Source: Marinobacter aromaticivorans
Lineage (GTDB): Bacteria; Pseudomonadota; Gammaproteobacteria; Pseudomonadales; Oleiphilaceae
NCBI RefSeq assembly: GCF_002806975.1
Contig: NZ_NIHD01000004.1
Location: forward strand, 186,001-250,000
Direction: 5' to 3'
DNA length: 64,000 nucleotides
The position numbers were made by a program, and so were the translations under genes. Positions 20,716-30,407 of the stretch are shown in pieces (the first letter of the stretch is position 1; the number at the start of each line of letters is the position of its first letter). Below the pieces are notes generated by a model that was not told where the DNA came from, ran no database searches, and saw nothing but the letters and a program-made list of their open reading frames with translations.

Positions 20716-21663
20716 TCAGATAATCCCCGCGCCTTTCAGGACAAATACCCCCAAGGTTATGGTGACGCTCGCCATCAGGGTTGTAATGGCAATGATGTTC
20801 GCCGCCAGCCGGTCGTTTCCTCCGAGCGCTTTTGCCATCACAAAACTCGCAGCCGCGGTAGGGCTGGCGAAGAACAGGAACATCAGCCCCAGCTCGGGGC
20901 CTGAGAAGCCCAAGGCCCACGCTGTAGCGGTGCACAGTATCGGCAGGACTACCATTTTCATCAACGCAGAGCTGAACGCTGTTGAACTGTTGCGGCGAAG
21001 CGCGCTGAAGGAAACCGTTGCACCTATACACAGCAAAGCCAGTGGCAGCGTGAGAGACGCAAAGTAATCACCACTGGTCAGCACCCATTCAGGTAACTGC
21101 AGATCAAGCCATGCCACCGGTATGGCCGCAAACACGGAGAGTATCAGGGGATTGCGCAGTATGTCCCTGAGGATGTGGCGCCATTCCGGGGTTGCTCCCG
21201 CCTGGTAGGTGGTAAGCACAATGACTGAAAGTGCGTTGTAGGAGAGAATGACCAACCCCAGCAGAATGCTGCCCGCCGAAAGCCCGAAGTCGCCGTAAAG
21301 GTTTGCGGCCAGGGCCAGGCCGACAATGCCGCAGTTTCCCCGAAAGGCTCCCTGCACATAAACACCACGATCTTCGTGAACAACCCGCCAGCGCGCCCAC
21401 AGCCAGGCCAGTGCGAAACTGGCGAGTGTCGCAAACAGATAGAACACCAGAAGGCCGGGATTCAGGGCGGTGCTGAGATCGGCTTTTATGATGCTGAGGA
21501 AAACCAGTGTGGGCAGTGTTGCTTTGAAAACCAGTGCTGAAGCGGTATGAACAAACCTGTCGTCTATCCAGCCGATCCGTCGAAGCCCGAGCCCGATAAA
21601 CACCATGGCAAAAACCGGGAGAGTAGTTTCCAGTGTTTGTTGAAAAAGGCTGATCAAATCCAT
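20716..21663 (-). CDS. AEC-family (auxin efflux carrier type) transporter
   Basis: A 315-residue inner-membrane protein with about ten hydrophobic helices in the inverted-repeat arrangement of AEC transporters. Motifs include FRGNCGIVGLALAANLYG and LFFASPTAAASFVMAKALGG near the C-terminus. Members export or import small organic acids such as malate; the substrate here is unknown. It is convergent with the kinase gene and divergent from the DUF1330 gene. Confidence 0.9.
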   Translation of the reverse strand: MDLISLFQQTLETTLPVFAMVFIGLGLRRIGWIDDRFVHTASALVFKATLPTLVFLSIIKADLSTALNPGLLVFYLFATLASFALAWLWARWRVVHEDRGVYVQGAFRGNCGIVGLALAANLYGDFGLSAGSILLGLVILSYNALSVIVLTTYQAGATPEWRHILRDILRNPLILSVFAAIPVAWLDLQLPEWVLTSGDYFASLTLPLALLCIGATVSFSALRRNSSTAFSSALMKMVVLPILCTATAWALGFSGPELGLMFLFFASPTAAASFVMAKALGGNDRLAANIIAITTLMASVTITLGVFVLKGAGII

Positions 21664-21794
21664 TCAGGTTGGCCAGTGGGCTGGGGAATGAGGGCCATAT
21701 CATAGATCTGACGGAAAGGTAATGAAATGGTTTGCTGCAAGCCATGGTGGGTGGGCTATAGTGATGCGAAACATAACCGTGCAAGAGAGTTCCC

Positions 21795-22193
21795 ATGAAG
21801 GCCGTTAACCCCACACCGGAGCAGCTGAAGCAGGTTTTGGCGGACACTCCCAAAGACCAGCCTGTGGTAATGCTCAACCTGCTAAGGTTTCGCGACAAAG
21901 CGAATTATGACAATGAGCCCGGCGAACGCAGCGGGCGGGAAGCTTATCAGCTGTATATGCGCGAGGCGGCGGCTTGTGTAAGCGCTGTGGGTGCCGAAGT
22001 CATATGGTCCGGTCGCAGCGTTGGTTCGTTGATTGCTCCACCAGATGAATCCTGGGATCAGGTTCTGCTTGTGCGCTACCCCTCAATTGATGCGTTTATG
22101 GCGATGATTGAAAGCCCGGAGTATAAAGGCGTAGTAAAGCACCGCACCGCAGCTTTGAGTGATTCGAGGCTGGTGGCCAATCTGGAAGCTTAA
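21795..22193 (+). CDS. DUF1330 family protein
   Basis: A 132-residue protein of the dimeric alpha/beta-barrel superfamily. It has the DUF1330 features VVMLNLLRFRDKANY near the N-terminus, YREA-like YMREAAACVSAVGAEVIW, and WDQVLLVRYPSIDAFMAMI, in which a paired strand and helix precede a conserved Tyr. Function unknown. It stands alone between divergent and convergent genes. Confidence 0.85.
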   Translation: MKAVNPTPEQLKQVLADTPKDQPVVMLNLLRFRDKANYDNEPGERSGREAYQLYMREAAACVSAVGAEVIWSGRSVGSLIAPPDESWDQVLLVRYPSIDAFMAMIESPEYKGVVKHRTAALSDSRLVANLEA

Positions 22194-22210
22194 CGCTGAT
22201 GCAACGCGTT

Positions 22211-22561
22211 TCAGCCCGCGAGCCCGGATTCCAATATGCCGGTCTGGCGTATCAGCATGTAGGCCGCAGTGCCTGCCGCGATGGAAAGCAGGGCATTTCG
22301 GCGCCAAAGATGAATGATAACAACAAGCACACCCGCAAAAACGGCATCAAAGCCGGGTAAAGGTGCAGACCAATCCGCCGAGCGCTGCAAAAACACCGTG
22401 GCCAGCAAGGCCATAACCGCCGCTGGCAGGTAACGCCCCAGATGTTTGACGAGCGGGTGTTCGGTATGACGCTCGAAAAACAGGAAAGGAATAATCCTGG
22501 TGGCAAAGGTTGCAACGGCGGCCACAGCAATGAAGGCAAAAAGGTAAGCAGTATCAGACAC
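22211..22561 (-). CDS. azlD: AzlD-type branched-chain amino-acid exporter subunit
   Basis: A 116-residue membrane protein with four hydrophobic helices and the AzlD block FATRIIPFLFFERHTEHPLV followed by LGRYLPAAVMALL. Together with AzlC it forms a two-protein exporter for branched-chain amino acids or analogues. Its start overlaps the end of azlC by 8 bp, showing translational coupling. Confidence 0.88.
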   Translation of the reverse strand: MSDTAYLFAFIAVAAVATFATRIIPFLFFERHTEHPLVKHLGRYLPAAVMALLATVFLQRSADWSAPLPGFDAVFAGVLVVIIHLWRRNALLSIAAGTAAYMLIRQTGILESGLAG

Positions 22562-23264
22562 GGCTGCTCTCCTCCGCAGCGGTCCTTGCCCGCAAGTTAC
22601 GGTACTGCAGCAAGAGCACAGCAGTCACTATCGCGATGGCGCCGATCAGTTGGTGAGCCGGCGGGAGCAATACCATTGCAACACCCGCAGCCGCTGCGCC
22701 GGCCCAGACCGGGAAGGCGTCCCCCAGGGCTTTGAGCTGTTCGATTGTGAGCACTATAAACAGCGCCACAAGTGCAAATTCGATTCCCGTGCTGTCGAAA
22801 GCCACGCTGCGACCCAGAAGCGCGCCCAGAGTGCAACCAATCACCCAGTAAAACTGGTTGAAGGCCGTAATACGAAAATCAACATCCAGTTCGTGCATGG
22901 TGTCCTGTGAGCGCGACCGGCTGGTCAGCAGCGAGTAGGTCTCGTCAGTAAGGCCAAAAATCAGGTAGAGCTTGCGCCAGCCTGCACCCCGGAATTGCCC
23001 CAGTAACGACAGGCCATAGAACAGGTGCCGCGCATTAAGAACAAACATGGCAATGAACACCTCCAGCAACCCGGCACTGGCCGCCAGCAGACTGACGGCC
23101 AGAATCTGCCCGGCTCCCGCATAGATCAACACACCCATCAGAGGTGCCGCCCACCACGCGTAGTCAAGCTGGGTGGTGAACAGCACCCCGAAGGCCATGC
23201 CGAGCGGAAGGTAGCCGAACAGAATCGGAAGTGTGAGACGAAATACCCGGGAGTTCATTAGCAT
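22554..23264 (-). CDS. azlC: AzlC-type branched-chain amino-acid exporter subunit
   Basis: Large subunit of the AzlCD exporter, about 236 residues with several transmembrane helices. Family signatures are LPILFGYLPLGMAFGVLF, MSVLIYAGAGQ-like MGVLIYAGAGQILAVSLL, and LNARHLFYGLSLL. The start is either the ATG at 23264 (MLMNSR) or at 23258 (MNSR); no strong ribosome-binding site decides between them. The open frame extends to 23504 but the extra residues lack family character and overlap the divergent small gene. Confidence 0.87.
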   Translation of the reverse strand: MLMNSRVFRLTLPILFGYLPLGMAFGVLFTTQLDYAWWAAPLMGVLIYAGAGQILAVSLLAASAGLLEVFIAMFVLNARHLFYGLSLLGQFRGAGWRKLYLIFGLTDETYSLLTSRSRSQDTMHELDVDFRITAFNQFYWVIGCTLGALLGRSVAFDSTGIEFALVALFIVLTIEQLKALGDAFPVWAGAAAAGVAMVLLPPAHQLIGAIAIVTAVLLLQYRNLRARTAAEESSRV

Positions 23265-23378
23265 CCAAACGTTATGGAAACCGGAGGATAATAGAGAATC
23301 GGGGCGGATTTTGAAAGTGGGTGAGGGTTCTCCTTTCGGAGCATAATCCTTAAGATGAGGGGGTCCAGAGGAGATGTT

Positions 23379-23630
23379 ATGAATGACGAGACCGCGCACA
23401 GGCCGCAGCCGGATCCCAGGGAAGAAAAGTTCATTGTGGATAAGGCGCTTTTGACGGAAGAACAACTGACAGGCCTGGCAGAAGAGTACTGCACCCGTTA
23501 TCACGGCCTGAATGACACTGAAAACCCGTTGGCCGAACGCAGCCGTGTTCTGGCGGCCGTCAGTCGTGGCGATCTGGTGGTCTGGTTCGACCCGGTGGAG
23601 AACACCGCGGGTCTTGGTGTACCGGAGTAA
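23379..23630 (+). CDS. YheU-like (UPF0270) small protein
   Basis: An 83-residue protein with an acidic start and the UPF0270/YheU pattern LTEEQLTGLAEEYCTRYHG, then a helix containing ERSRVLAAVSRGDLVVWFDP. Function unknown in the family. A clear AGAGGAGA lies just upstream of the ATG at 23379. It is divergent from azlC and upstream of gacA by about 100 bp. Confidence 0.72.
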   Translation: MNDETAHRPQPDPREEKFIVDKALLTEEQLTGLAEEYCTRYHGLNDTENPLAERSRVLAAVSRGDLVVWFDPVENTAGLGVPE

Positions 23631-23728
23631 TTGTTAACCTCTCGGTGTATTTCGGTTTGCACCTACCCGGCGGCGCTTGTAAACGGTACAATCTCGCTGA
23701 TTTCCGAAAGCGGTGTGCGAGGTGAATT

Positions 23729-24388
23729 TTGATCAGGGTATTGGTTGTAGATGACCATGAGCTGGTTCGTTCCGGGATAACCCGGATGCTCGCGGACAAT
23801 CCCGATATTGATGTGATTGGCCAGTCATCGTCTGGTGAGGGCGCAATTGAGTTTGTACGTAAACAGCGCCCGGATATCGTACTCATGGATATCCGGATGC
23901 CAGGTATTGGAGGCCTGGAAGCCACGCGTCGCATTCTGAGAATTGACGACACCATTCGTGTGATCGTGGTAACAGCCTGCGCCGACGACCCATATCCTGC
24001 CCGGGTCATGCAAAGCGGAGCCACGGCCTATATCACCAAAGGTGCCGATATCCGGGAGATGGTTCGTGCCATTCGCATGGCCCATTCGGGGCAGCGCTAC
24101 ATCAGCCCGGAAATTGCCCAGAAAATGGCATTGAAGCAACTGGGTGGCGACAAGGAAGAGGAGGGCGAATTATCGTTGTTTGACCGCCTTTCCGAACGGG
24201 AAATGCAGATCGCCCTGATGGTGGTGGACTGCCAGAAAGTGCAGGACATTTCGGACAAGCTATGCCTCAGCCCGAAAACCGTGAACAGCTACCGCTACCG
24301 GATTTTTGAAAAGCTGGAGATCTCCAGCGATGTTGAACTGGCCCTGATGGCAGTGCGGCTCGGGTTACTCGATGCCCATAAGGTCTGA
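23729..24388 (+). CDS. gacA: GacA/UvrY response regulator
   Basis: NarL-family response regulator of the Gac/Bar two-component system that controls small RNAs antagonising CsrA/RsmA. The receiver domain has VLVVDDHELVRSGITRML, phosphoacceptor Asp in DIVLMDIRMPGIGG, and a conserved T/K downstream. The LuxR-type DNA-binding domain contains LSEREMQIALMVVDCQKVQDI and LSPKTVNSYRYRIFEKL. The start is a TTG after GAGGTGAA. uvrC follows with a 17-bp overlap, the order conserved in gammaproteobacteria (uvrY-uvrC). Confidence 0.94.
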   Translation: MIRVLVVDDHELVRSGITRMLADNPDIDVIGQSSSGEGAIEFVRKQRPDIVLMDIRMPGIGGLEATRRILRIDDTIRVIVVTACADDPYPARVMQSGATAYITKGADIREMVRAIRMAHSGQRYISPEIAQKMALKQLGGDKEEEGELSLFDRLSEREMQIALMVVDCQKVQDISDKLCLSPKTVNSYRYRIFEKLEISSDVELALMAVRLGLLDAHKV

Positions 24389-26234
24389 TGTCCCCGGCAC
24401 AAGCGGCGGGGAGTTCGACAGCAAATACTTCCTGAAACAGCTTACCGAGCGGCCCGGCGTCTACCGAATGTACGACGAAGGCGGCTCTGTGTTGTACGTG
24501 GGCAAAGCAGGAAACCTGAAAAAACGGGTCAGCAGCTATTTCCGCAAGACCGGCCTGGCGCCAAAAACAGAAGCTCTGGTCGCAAAGATTGCTTCCATTG
24601 AAGTGACCATTACCGGCAGTGAAACCGAAGCGTTGCTGCTTGAACAGAATCTCATCAAGTCTCTGCGCCCGCCCTACAACATCCTGCTCCGGGACGACAA
24701 ATCCTATCCTTATATTTACCTGTCATCCCACAGTGATTACCCGTCGCTGACCTTTCGGCGTGGGCGTACAAAAAAGGGGGGAGGTACCTGGTACGGGCCC
24801 TTCCCGAGTTCCGGTGCGGTCAAGGAAAGTCTTAATGTTTTACAGAAGGTATTCCGTATAAGATCCTGTAGTGAAAGCTATTTCAGAAACCGGACCCGCC
24901 CGTGCCTGCAGTACCAGATCAACCGCTGTACAGCACCGTGCGTCGGCTTCATCTCGCCTGAAGATTACCTGCAGGATATCCGCCACGCCACCATGTTTCT
25001 GGAGGGCAAGAACCCGGCGATCATCCGAAATCTTATGGATGCCATGGAAGCCGCTGCCAGGAACCTGGAATTCGAAAAGGCCGCCGCTTACCGGGACCAG
25101 ATAAATCACCTGCGCCACGTGCAGGAGCAACAAGCGGTTGATGGCGGAGGTGGTGACGCAGATGTCATTGCGATTGCCCAGGATGCCGGAATCGTCTGCA
25201 TCGTGGTTATTATTGTGCGTGGTGGCAGGGTTTTGGGAACCAAGGATTATTTTCCCCGGTATTCCCTTGAGCAATCCGAGGGTGAACTGCTTAGCGCGTT
25301 TCTGGGGCAATACTATTTTGGTGGCAACACGCGGCGCGAGATCCCGCGCGACGTGCTGGTGCCCGTTGCGGTTGAGGGTCAGGAGCTGCTGGCCCAGGCG
25401 CTGTCCGATGCCGCAAACCGTGAGACCCGCATACGCGGGAATGTGCGTGGGGAGCGCCGCCGCTGGTTGGAGCTGGCCATGACCAATGCCCGGCAGACCC
25501 TGCTTACCCATCTTGCCAGCAAGGAAACCGTCTATCGTCGTTTACTGGCACTAAGGGACATGCTGGAGCTTGCGGAAACGCCGTCTCGGATGGAGTGTTT
25601 CGACATCAGTCATAGCCACGGTGAAAATACCGTCGCATCCTGCGTCGTTTTCGATGAGAATGGGCCCCTGAAAAGTGATTACCGGCTGTATAATATCGAG
25701 GGTGTGACCGCCGGCGATGATTATGGCGCCATGCGCCAGGTGCTGACACGCAGATACCGCCGGATGGTTGCAGGCGAGGGTAAGCGCCCTGATCTGGTGT
25801 TTATCGACGGTGGTAAGGGGCAGTTGAACATTGCCCGGGAAGTGTTTGACGAACTTGGAATTTCTGACATTCCACTGATCGGCATCGCCAAGGGCGTAAC
25901 CCGACGTGCGGGCATGGAACAATTGATTGACGCCATGACAGGCGATGTTTTCCGGGTTCCTGCCGATTCACCGGCCTTGCATCTGATTCAGCACATAAGG
26001 GATGAATCCCACCGCTTTGCCATTACCGGGCACCGTAAAGGCCGCGACCGCAAGCGCCGTCAGTCTACTCTTGAAGGCATTGAGGGCATCGGCCCCAAGC
26101 GCCGGCGGGAGCTGATCCGGTATTTTGGTGGCATACAGGAACTACGCAAAGCCAGTATTGATGAAATGGCCAAGGTTCAGGGCATCAGCAAATTACTGGC
26201 TGAAAACATATACGCAGCACTGCACGATGAGTAA
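24372..26234 (+). CDS. uvrC: Excinuclease ABC subunit C
   Basis: Makes the dual incisions around bulky lesions in nucleotide excision repair with UvrA and UvrB. The 620 residues show the N-terminal GIY-YIG nuclease ([19 protein letters not shown]), the UvrB-binding UVR motif about 210-245 ([13 protein letters not shown]), the RNase H-like domain with [18 protein letters not shown] and [12 protein letters not shown], and the C-terminal HhH pair ([16 protein letters not shown]). It overlaps gacA at the 5' end and pgsA at the 3' end by 8 bp, so the three are an operon. Confidence 0.97.
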   Translation: MPIRSDVPGTSGGEFDSKYFLKQLTERPGVYRMYDEGGSVLYVGKAGNLKKRVSSYFRKTGLAPKTEALVAKIASIEVTITGSETEALLLEQNLIKSLRPPYNILLRDDKSYPYIYLSSHSDYPSLTFRRGRTKKGGGTWYGPFPSSGAVKESLNVLQKVFRIRSCSESYFRNRTRPCLQYQINRCTAPCVGFISPEDYLQDIRHATMFLEGKNPAIIRNLMDAMEAAARNLEFEKAAAYRDQINHLRHVQEQQAVDGGGGDADVIAIAQDAGIVCIVVIIVRGGRVLGTKDYFPRYSLEQSEGELLSAFLGQYYFGGNTRREIPRDVLVPVAVEGQELLAQALSDAANRETRIRGNVRGERRRWLELAMTNARQTLLTHLASKETVYRRLLALRDMLELAETPSRMECFDISHSHGENTVASCVVFDENGPLKSDYRLYNIEGVTAGDDYGAMRQVLTRRYRRMVAGEGKRPDLVFIDGGKGQLNIAREVFDELGISDIPLIGIAKGVTRRAGMEQLIDAMTGDVFRVPADSPALHLIQHIRDESHRFAITGHRKGRDRKRRQSTLEGIEGIGPKRRRELIRYFGGIQELRKASIDEMAKVQGISKLLAENIYAALHDE

Positions 26235-26793
26235 TAACTGTATGAATTTACCCAACCTGCTCACACTCTCCCGCATCATTATGATTCCGGTTTTTGTGGT
26301 GGTTTTTTACCTTCCTGTGCAGTGGAGCTATTTGGCCAGTGCTGCCATTTTCGCCATAGCTGCTTTGACGGACTGGCTGGACGGGTATCTTGCCCGTAAA
26401 CTTGACCAGAGCACACCCTTTGGTGCGTTTCTCGACCCGGTTGCCGACAAACTCATGGTGGCGGTTGCCCTGGCGCTATTGATTCAGGAATATTCGGCCA
26501 TTCTGCTTACCATACCGGCAACGGTGATCATCGGTCGGGAAATCGTTATTTCGGCATTGCGGGAGTGGATGGCAGAAATCGGCAGCCGGGCAAGTGTTGC
26601 GGTGTCGTACATCGGCAAGATCAAAACCACGGCGCAAATGGCCGCCATCGTAGGTCTGCTGGCGTTTCCTCCGGGGCAGTTGCTGTCCCAGCTCGCCGTG
26701 GCACTGTTATACGTTGCTGCAGTACTCACCCTCTGGTCCATGGGGCTTTACATCAAGGCAGCCTGGCCAGACCTGTTCCCGGGCAAGGGCTGA
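26227..26793 (+). CDS. pgsA: CDP-diacylglycerol-glycerol-3-phosphate 3-phosphatidyltransferase
   Basis: Makes phosphatidylglycerolphosphate from CDP-diacylglycerol and glycerol-3-phosphate, the committed step to acidic phospholipids. The 188 residues have about six hydrophobic helices and the CDP-alcohol phosphotransferase signature: [13 protein letters not shown] followed by [10 protein letters not shown]. The start overlaps the uvrC stop. The 3' end overlaps the convergent lipoprotein gene by 46 bp. In E. coli pgsA is followed by glyW-cysT-leuZ; here about 11 kb of other genes separates it from the tRNAs. Confidence 0.95.
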   Translation: MSNNCMNLPNLLTLSRIIMIPVFVVVFYLPVQWSYLASAAIFAIAALTDWLDGYLARKLDQSTPFGAFLDPVADKLMVAVALALLIQEYSAILLTIPATVIIGREIVISALREWMAEIGSRASVAVSYIGKIKTTAQMAAIVGLLAFPPGQLLSQLAVALLYVAAVLTLWSMGLYIKAAWPDLFPGKG

Positions 26794-27416
26794 GCAGGGA
26801 GTGGTGCGCACGCCGTGGCCCAGTCAATAACTTCTTCAGCGAGTTGTTTCCCCGTGGCGCCGAAGGCCTGAACTACGGATTCTATACCGGCGTCTTTTGC
26901 AGGCGAGGAGACAATAAAGCTGTTGGCGCAAAGAGTTGCCCGCGAGCGGTTATCAATCAGTTGTGCATAGATGGCAACGGTGGAACGGGTGCTGGCGCCC
27001 TGGCTGAGCGTGTGGAACGCGGTAATTTCCGTAGCCAGGGTGAGATCCGTATTGCCAGGGCCCGTATCCATGGTCACATCATGAAAGCTGGAGCTTTCCC
27101 TGAATGCGCCCACCAGCATGTCCCTGAGGATGACCGGGGCTGTATCGCGCCACCTTACACCGCCATACACACGGAACTCCCACGGCTCAGGCTTGGCCAG
27201 AATGTGAGTGCTGTTGAATGGCTCTGAGGCAAAGGGCGTGTCAATCCGAAGGCTTTGTGGCCGGCTGTTGTCACTGGTTTGCCGTGTATGGGGCACCGGA
27301 AAATCCATTACCCTTGGGGCTTCGGGTAGCGGAAAAACCGAACAGGCTGCCATCAACCCCGACACAACCAGCACCGGGACCACAGCCCTGAAAGTCCTTG
27401 CAGGGGTTCTGGTCAC
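26748..27416 (-). CDS. ABC-type transport auxiliary lipoprotein (PqiC-like)
   Basis: A 222-residue predicted lipoprotein. The signal peptide ends in lipobox LMAAC (Cys25). The mature part has the PqiC/LptE-like pattern of MCE partner lipoproteins: [20 protein letters not shown], then [18 protein letters not shown] and a conserved C-terminal helix. It probably sits in the outer membrane as a partner of the MCE protein encoded directly upstream with a 4-bp overlap. Its end overlaps pgsA by 46 bp. Confidence 0.85.
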   Translation of the reverse strand: MTRTPARTFRAVVPVLVVSGLMAACSVFPLPEAPRVMDFPVPHTRQTSDNSRPQSLRIDTPFASEPFNSTHILAKPEPWEFRVYGGVRWRDTAPVILRDMLVGAFRESSSFHDVTMDTGPGNTDLTLATEITAFHTLSQGASTRSTVAIYAQLIDNRSRATLCANSFIVSSPAKDAGIESVVQAFGATGKQLAEEVIDWATACAPLPAQPLPGNRSGQAALM

Positions 27417-28351
27417 TGAGATACCTCCTTGATTGTAGGGCCGCCCCAGATGGTTCGCGTTGGGTCTTGTTCCAGGCGACGGGTAAACTGGTTCAGATTT
27501 CTGAGGGTGTTGCGCAATTCTCGCAGGGCCGGTGCCAGCTCGGCCATACCCTGAAGGCCGGAATCGAGCGCGCCTTCGTTTACTTTGGTTAGCCGGTCAA
27601 TGCGGGTTGCTGTTTCCTGGACCCTTTCCAGAGACGCATTCATGCTGGTCAGCACTGACTTTCCTTCGGTTTGGAGCAGGACATTGACGTTATCCGAGAC
27701 CGCAGCCACCCTCGAGGCTGCTTCGGCAGTGCGCCTGGCTGCGTCATCCATGCGTAGGAACAGTGCCATGAGCTGGTCACGGCTGCCCAGCAGGGAGTCG
27801 CTTGCTTCTTTGGCGTTGCGGAGAATGGCGGTCAGGTTTTCCGTATTTTCTTCGGAGAGCAGGTTGTTTGCGGTGGTGAGCAGGGTTTCCGCTTTTGTCA
27901 GCAGTGCTTCGCCATTGGTAAGCAGGCTATTAAAAGCAGAAGGCTCGGCGGTAATCAGCGCCGGATCCTCTCTGGTGCCTTTCAGTATCGGGCTGTCTTT
28001 ACTGCCACCACTGAGCTGGACACTCATGCTACCGGTAATATTGGTCAGCACCATTCCGGCACGGGTGTTTTCCCGTACCGGAACATTCTCCTCCACGCGC
28101 ACCAGCACGCGTACATGGCCGGGATTGTCCTGGTCCAGCCTGAGATCGAGTACATTGCCGACTTCAATGCCGCTGTAAAGAACCGGATTGCCCTTGGCGA
28201 GACCGCTCACCGCGTGACCAAACAGAATTTCGTAATAGGCCCACTCGCGATCAGCCGACGACTTGGCGAGCCACAGCGCAAATATTAATGCTGCAGCGGT
28301 AGCGATCAGCGTAAACAAACCAATGATCAGGTGATGTGCTTTCGGTTCCAT
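27413..28351 (-). CDS. MCE/MlaD-domain lipid transport protein
   Basis: A 312-residue inner-membrane-anchored periplasmic protein. It has one N-terminal transmembrane helix (about 8-27) and a single MCE domain (about 38-118) with GLAKGNPVLYSGIEVGNVLDLRL. A long helical C-terminal part containing LLTKAETLLTTANNLLSEEN follows. Such proteins form hexameric rings or needles that ferry lipids between membranes. It is in a four-gene operon: permease, ATPase, MCE protein, lipoprotein. Confidence 0.93.
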   Translation of the reverse strand: MEPKAHHLIIGLFTLIATAAALIFALWLAKSSADREWAYYEILFGHAVSGLAKGNPVLYSGIEVGNVLDLRLDQDNPGHVRVLVRVEENVPVRENTRAGMVLTNITGSMSVQLSGGSKDSPILKGTREDPALITAEPSAFNSLLTNGEALLTKAETLLTTANNLLSEENTENLTAILRNAKEASDSLLGSRDQLMALFLRMDDAARRTAEAASRVAAVSDNVNVLLQTEGKSVLTSMNASLERVQETATRIDRLTKVNEGALDSGLQGMAELAPALRELRNTLRNLNQFTRRLEQDPTRTIWGGPTIKEVSQ

Positions 28352-28357
28352 AAACTC

Positions 28358-29185
28358 CTACTCCCGTGAGCGGTTCTTTTCCTGAGCTCCGGATGCGTAA
28401 CTGGCGGCTCGCCCGCGCGGGCCCTGAAAATAGTCCTGAATCCACGGGTCATCTGTGGTTGCTACGGTTTCAATCCGGTCTGCAACCAGAACTTTCTTCT
28501 GAGACAGAACCGCGACGCGGTCGCAGGTTGTGTACAGCGTATCCAGATCGTGGGTGACCAGGAATACGGTCAACCCCAGTGCATCCCGAAGAGTAACAAT
28601 AAGCCTGTCAAAGGCCGCTGCGCCAATCGGGTCGAGGCCGGCGGTCGGTTCGTCCAGAAACAGAACTTCAGGATCCATTGCAAGCGCCCGCGCCAGAGCC
28701 GCACGCTTGACCATACCACCGGATAGTTCTGACGGGTACTTGAGCGCGGAATCAGCCGGCAGGCCGGCCAGCGCCAGTTTCATGCGGGCAAGGTCTTCTG
28801 CGTCCGGGCGCGGCAGACCGCAATGCTCAATCAGGGGCAGCGCAATATTCTGCAGCACGTTCAGCGAACTGAACAGGGCGCCGCGCTGGAACAGAATGCC
28901 AAACCGTTGCTCAACGTCTGAGCGCTCGCCAGCACCAAGTTTATCCAGGTCTTTTCCGAATACCCGTATATGACCCTGCGACGGCTTGAGAAGGCCGACA
29001 ATGCTCCTGAGCAAGACGGATTTCCCGGTTCCGGAACCACCAACAACGCCAAGGATCTCGCCTTTGAACAGGTCGAGATCAAGGTTGTGATGGACCACAT
29101 GGTTTCCAAAGCGGTTATCAAGATCCCTAACTTCGATGACGGGCGCTGGCTTGGTTCCGGTGTTTTGGGTTATTGGGTTTTCCAT
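28358..29185 (-). CDS. MlaF-like ABC transporter ATP-binding protein
   Basis: Energises the MCE lipid transporter. The 275 residues contain Walker A GGSGTGKSVLLRSIVG, the Q-loop FQRGALFSS, ABC signature YPSELSGGMVKRAALARAL and Walker B EVLFLDEPTAGLDPIG with the H-loop VTHDLDTL. The Q-loop and signature are those of the MlaF/Ttg2A group. It lies between the permease and MCE genes with only a few bases on each side. Confidence 0.94.
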   Translation of the reverse strand: MENPITQNTGTKPAPVIEVRDLDNRFGNHVVHHNLDLDLFKGEILGVVGGSGTGKSVLLRSIVGLLKPSQGHIRVFGKDLDKLGAGERSDVEQRFGILFQRGALFSSLNVLQNIALPLIEHCGLPRPDAEDLARMKLALAGLPADSALKYPSELSGGMVKRAALARALAMDPEVLFLDEPTAGLDPIGAAAFDRLIVTLRDALGLTVFLVTHDLDTLYTTCDRVAVLSQKKVLVADRIETVATTDDPWIQDYFQGPRGRAASYASGAQEKNRSRE

Positions 29186-29188
29186 AGG

Positions 29189-30358
29189 TTACCAGCCCAT
29201 TTCCATAAAGAAGAGAGCTGCTATGGCATCCAGAAGAATAACCATGAAAATGGACTGGACCACGCTGGATGTTGTGTGTGTGCCAACCGACTGGGCGCTT
29301 CCACCCACCTTGAACCCTTCCAGGCAGCCGATGGCTGCTATCAGGAACGCAAAAACGGGAGCTTTCGACATACCCACAAGGAAGTGTTTGAGCGCGATAT
29401 CCCTTTCCACAATTGCCATGAATTGCGCTGGTGATATATCCAGGGCAATCGCGCAGACCAGCCCGCCGCCTACCAGGCCTGCAAGCATGCCTACAAAGGT
29501 AAGAATTGGCAGGCTCACCATCATCGCCAGCACTCTGGGAATAACCAGCAGTTCAACCGGGTCCAGCCCCAGTGTGCGGATGGCGTCCAGTTCTTCATTC
29601 ACTTTCATGGCGCCAATCTGCGCGGTAAAGGCGCTGGCGGTGCGGCCCGCAAGCAAAATTGCGGCAAGCAGTACACCAAACTCCCGTAAAAACGAAAAGG
29701 CCACAAGATTGACCGTGTAAATGGTCGCGCCAAAGTCTTGCAGAACCGTGGCACCCAGGAAGGCCACAACCGCGCCCACCAGAAAGGTGAGCAGCGCAAC
29801 GATGGGGAGCGCGTTGAGCCCGGTGTTCTGTATTGCGGCTATAAACGGTGTAACACGCCAGCGCCTGGGTCTGGGCAAGACAACAAACAGTGTTGCGATA
29901 ATCTGGCCGATAAATCCGGCAAGCAGGTAGGAGAGGTGCCAGATTGCCTCAACCTTCTTGCCGGTTTCCGTCAGGAAGTGTGCAACGGGCGCCAGACCTT
30001 CCGGTTCGGGAGCCGGTGTGTCGCGCATGGCCTCTGCCACCGCGTGAAGCAGTGCGCGTTGCTCGCGGGGGAGCGTGCCTTCCTGTTCCGCCAACGCGCC
30101 AAGTATTCCTGGCCCCAGCAGGGTTGCCAGGAGCGAGGCGCCGGCTGTATCAACCCGCCCCAGTTTTTTCAGCTCAATGTTTTCGGCGCTCCACTGCTCG
30201 CCGGAATAAGCCTCAACATTCCGTTTAAGCGCTTGATAATCAGCCAGGGTCCAGTCCCCCTGGATAGTCAGGGTGTCGCCCTGCGTTGTCAGGGAATCTG
30301 TCACACGGCGATTCGATGATGAGTTTTCAGTTTTGCCAGCACTCGTACTTCTGGGCAC
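29189..30358 (-). CDS. MlaE-family permease with N-terminal STAS domain
   Basis: A 389-residue protein. Residues about 24-110 form a STAS domain (LTIQGDWTLADYQALKRNVE, RVDTAGASLLATLL), equivalent to the separate MlaB protein of the Mla system. The remainder is an MlaE permease with about six hydrophobic helices and the conserved FLGATVLQDFG, LAGRTASAFTAQIGAMKVNEE and DAIRTLGLDPVELLVIPRVL. First gene of the MCE operon. The fusion makes a separate MlaB gene unnecessary, and none is present. Confidence 0.93.
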   Translation of the reverse strand: MPRSTSAGKTENSSSNRRVTDSLTTQGDTLTIQGDWTLADYQALKRNVEAYSGEQWSAENIELKKLGRVDTAGASLLATLLGPGILGALAEQEGTLPREQRALLHAVAEAMRDTPAPEPEGLAPVAHFLTETGKKVEAIWHLSYLLAGFIGQIIATLFVVLPRPRRWRVTPFIAAIQNTGLNALPIVALLTFLVGAVVAFLGATVLQDFGATIYTVNLVAFSFLREFGVLLAAILLAGRTASAFTAQIGAMKVNEELDAIRTLGLDPVELLVIPRVLAMMVSLPILTFVGMLAGLVGGGLVCAIALDISPAQFMAIVERDIALKHFLVGMSKAPVFAFLIAAIGCLEGFKVGGSAQSVGTHTTSSVVQSIFMVILLDAIAALFFMEMGW

Positions 30359-30407
30359 GGGTTCAGAAATCCAAAGGTTGGGTTGTCCGGTTTGTTAGCT
30401 TACTAGC

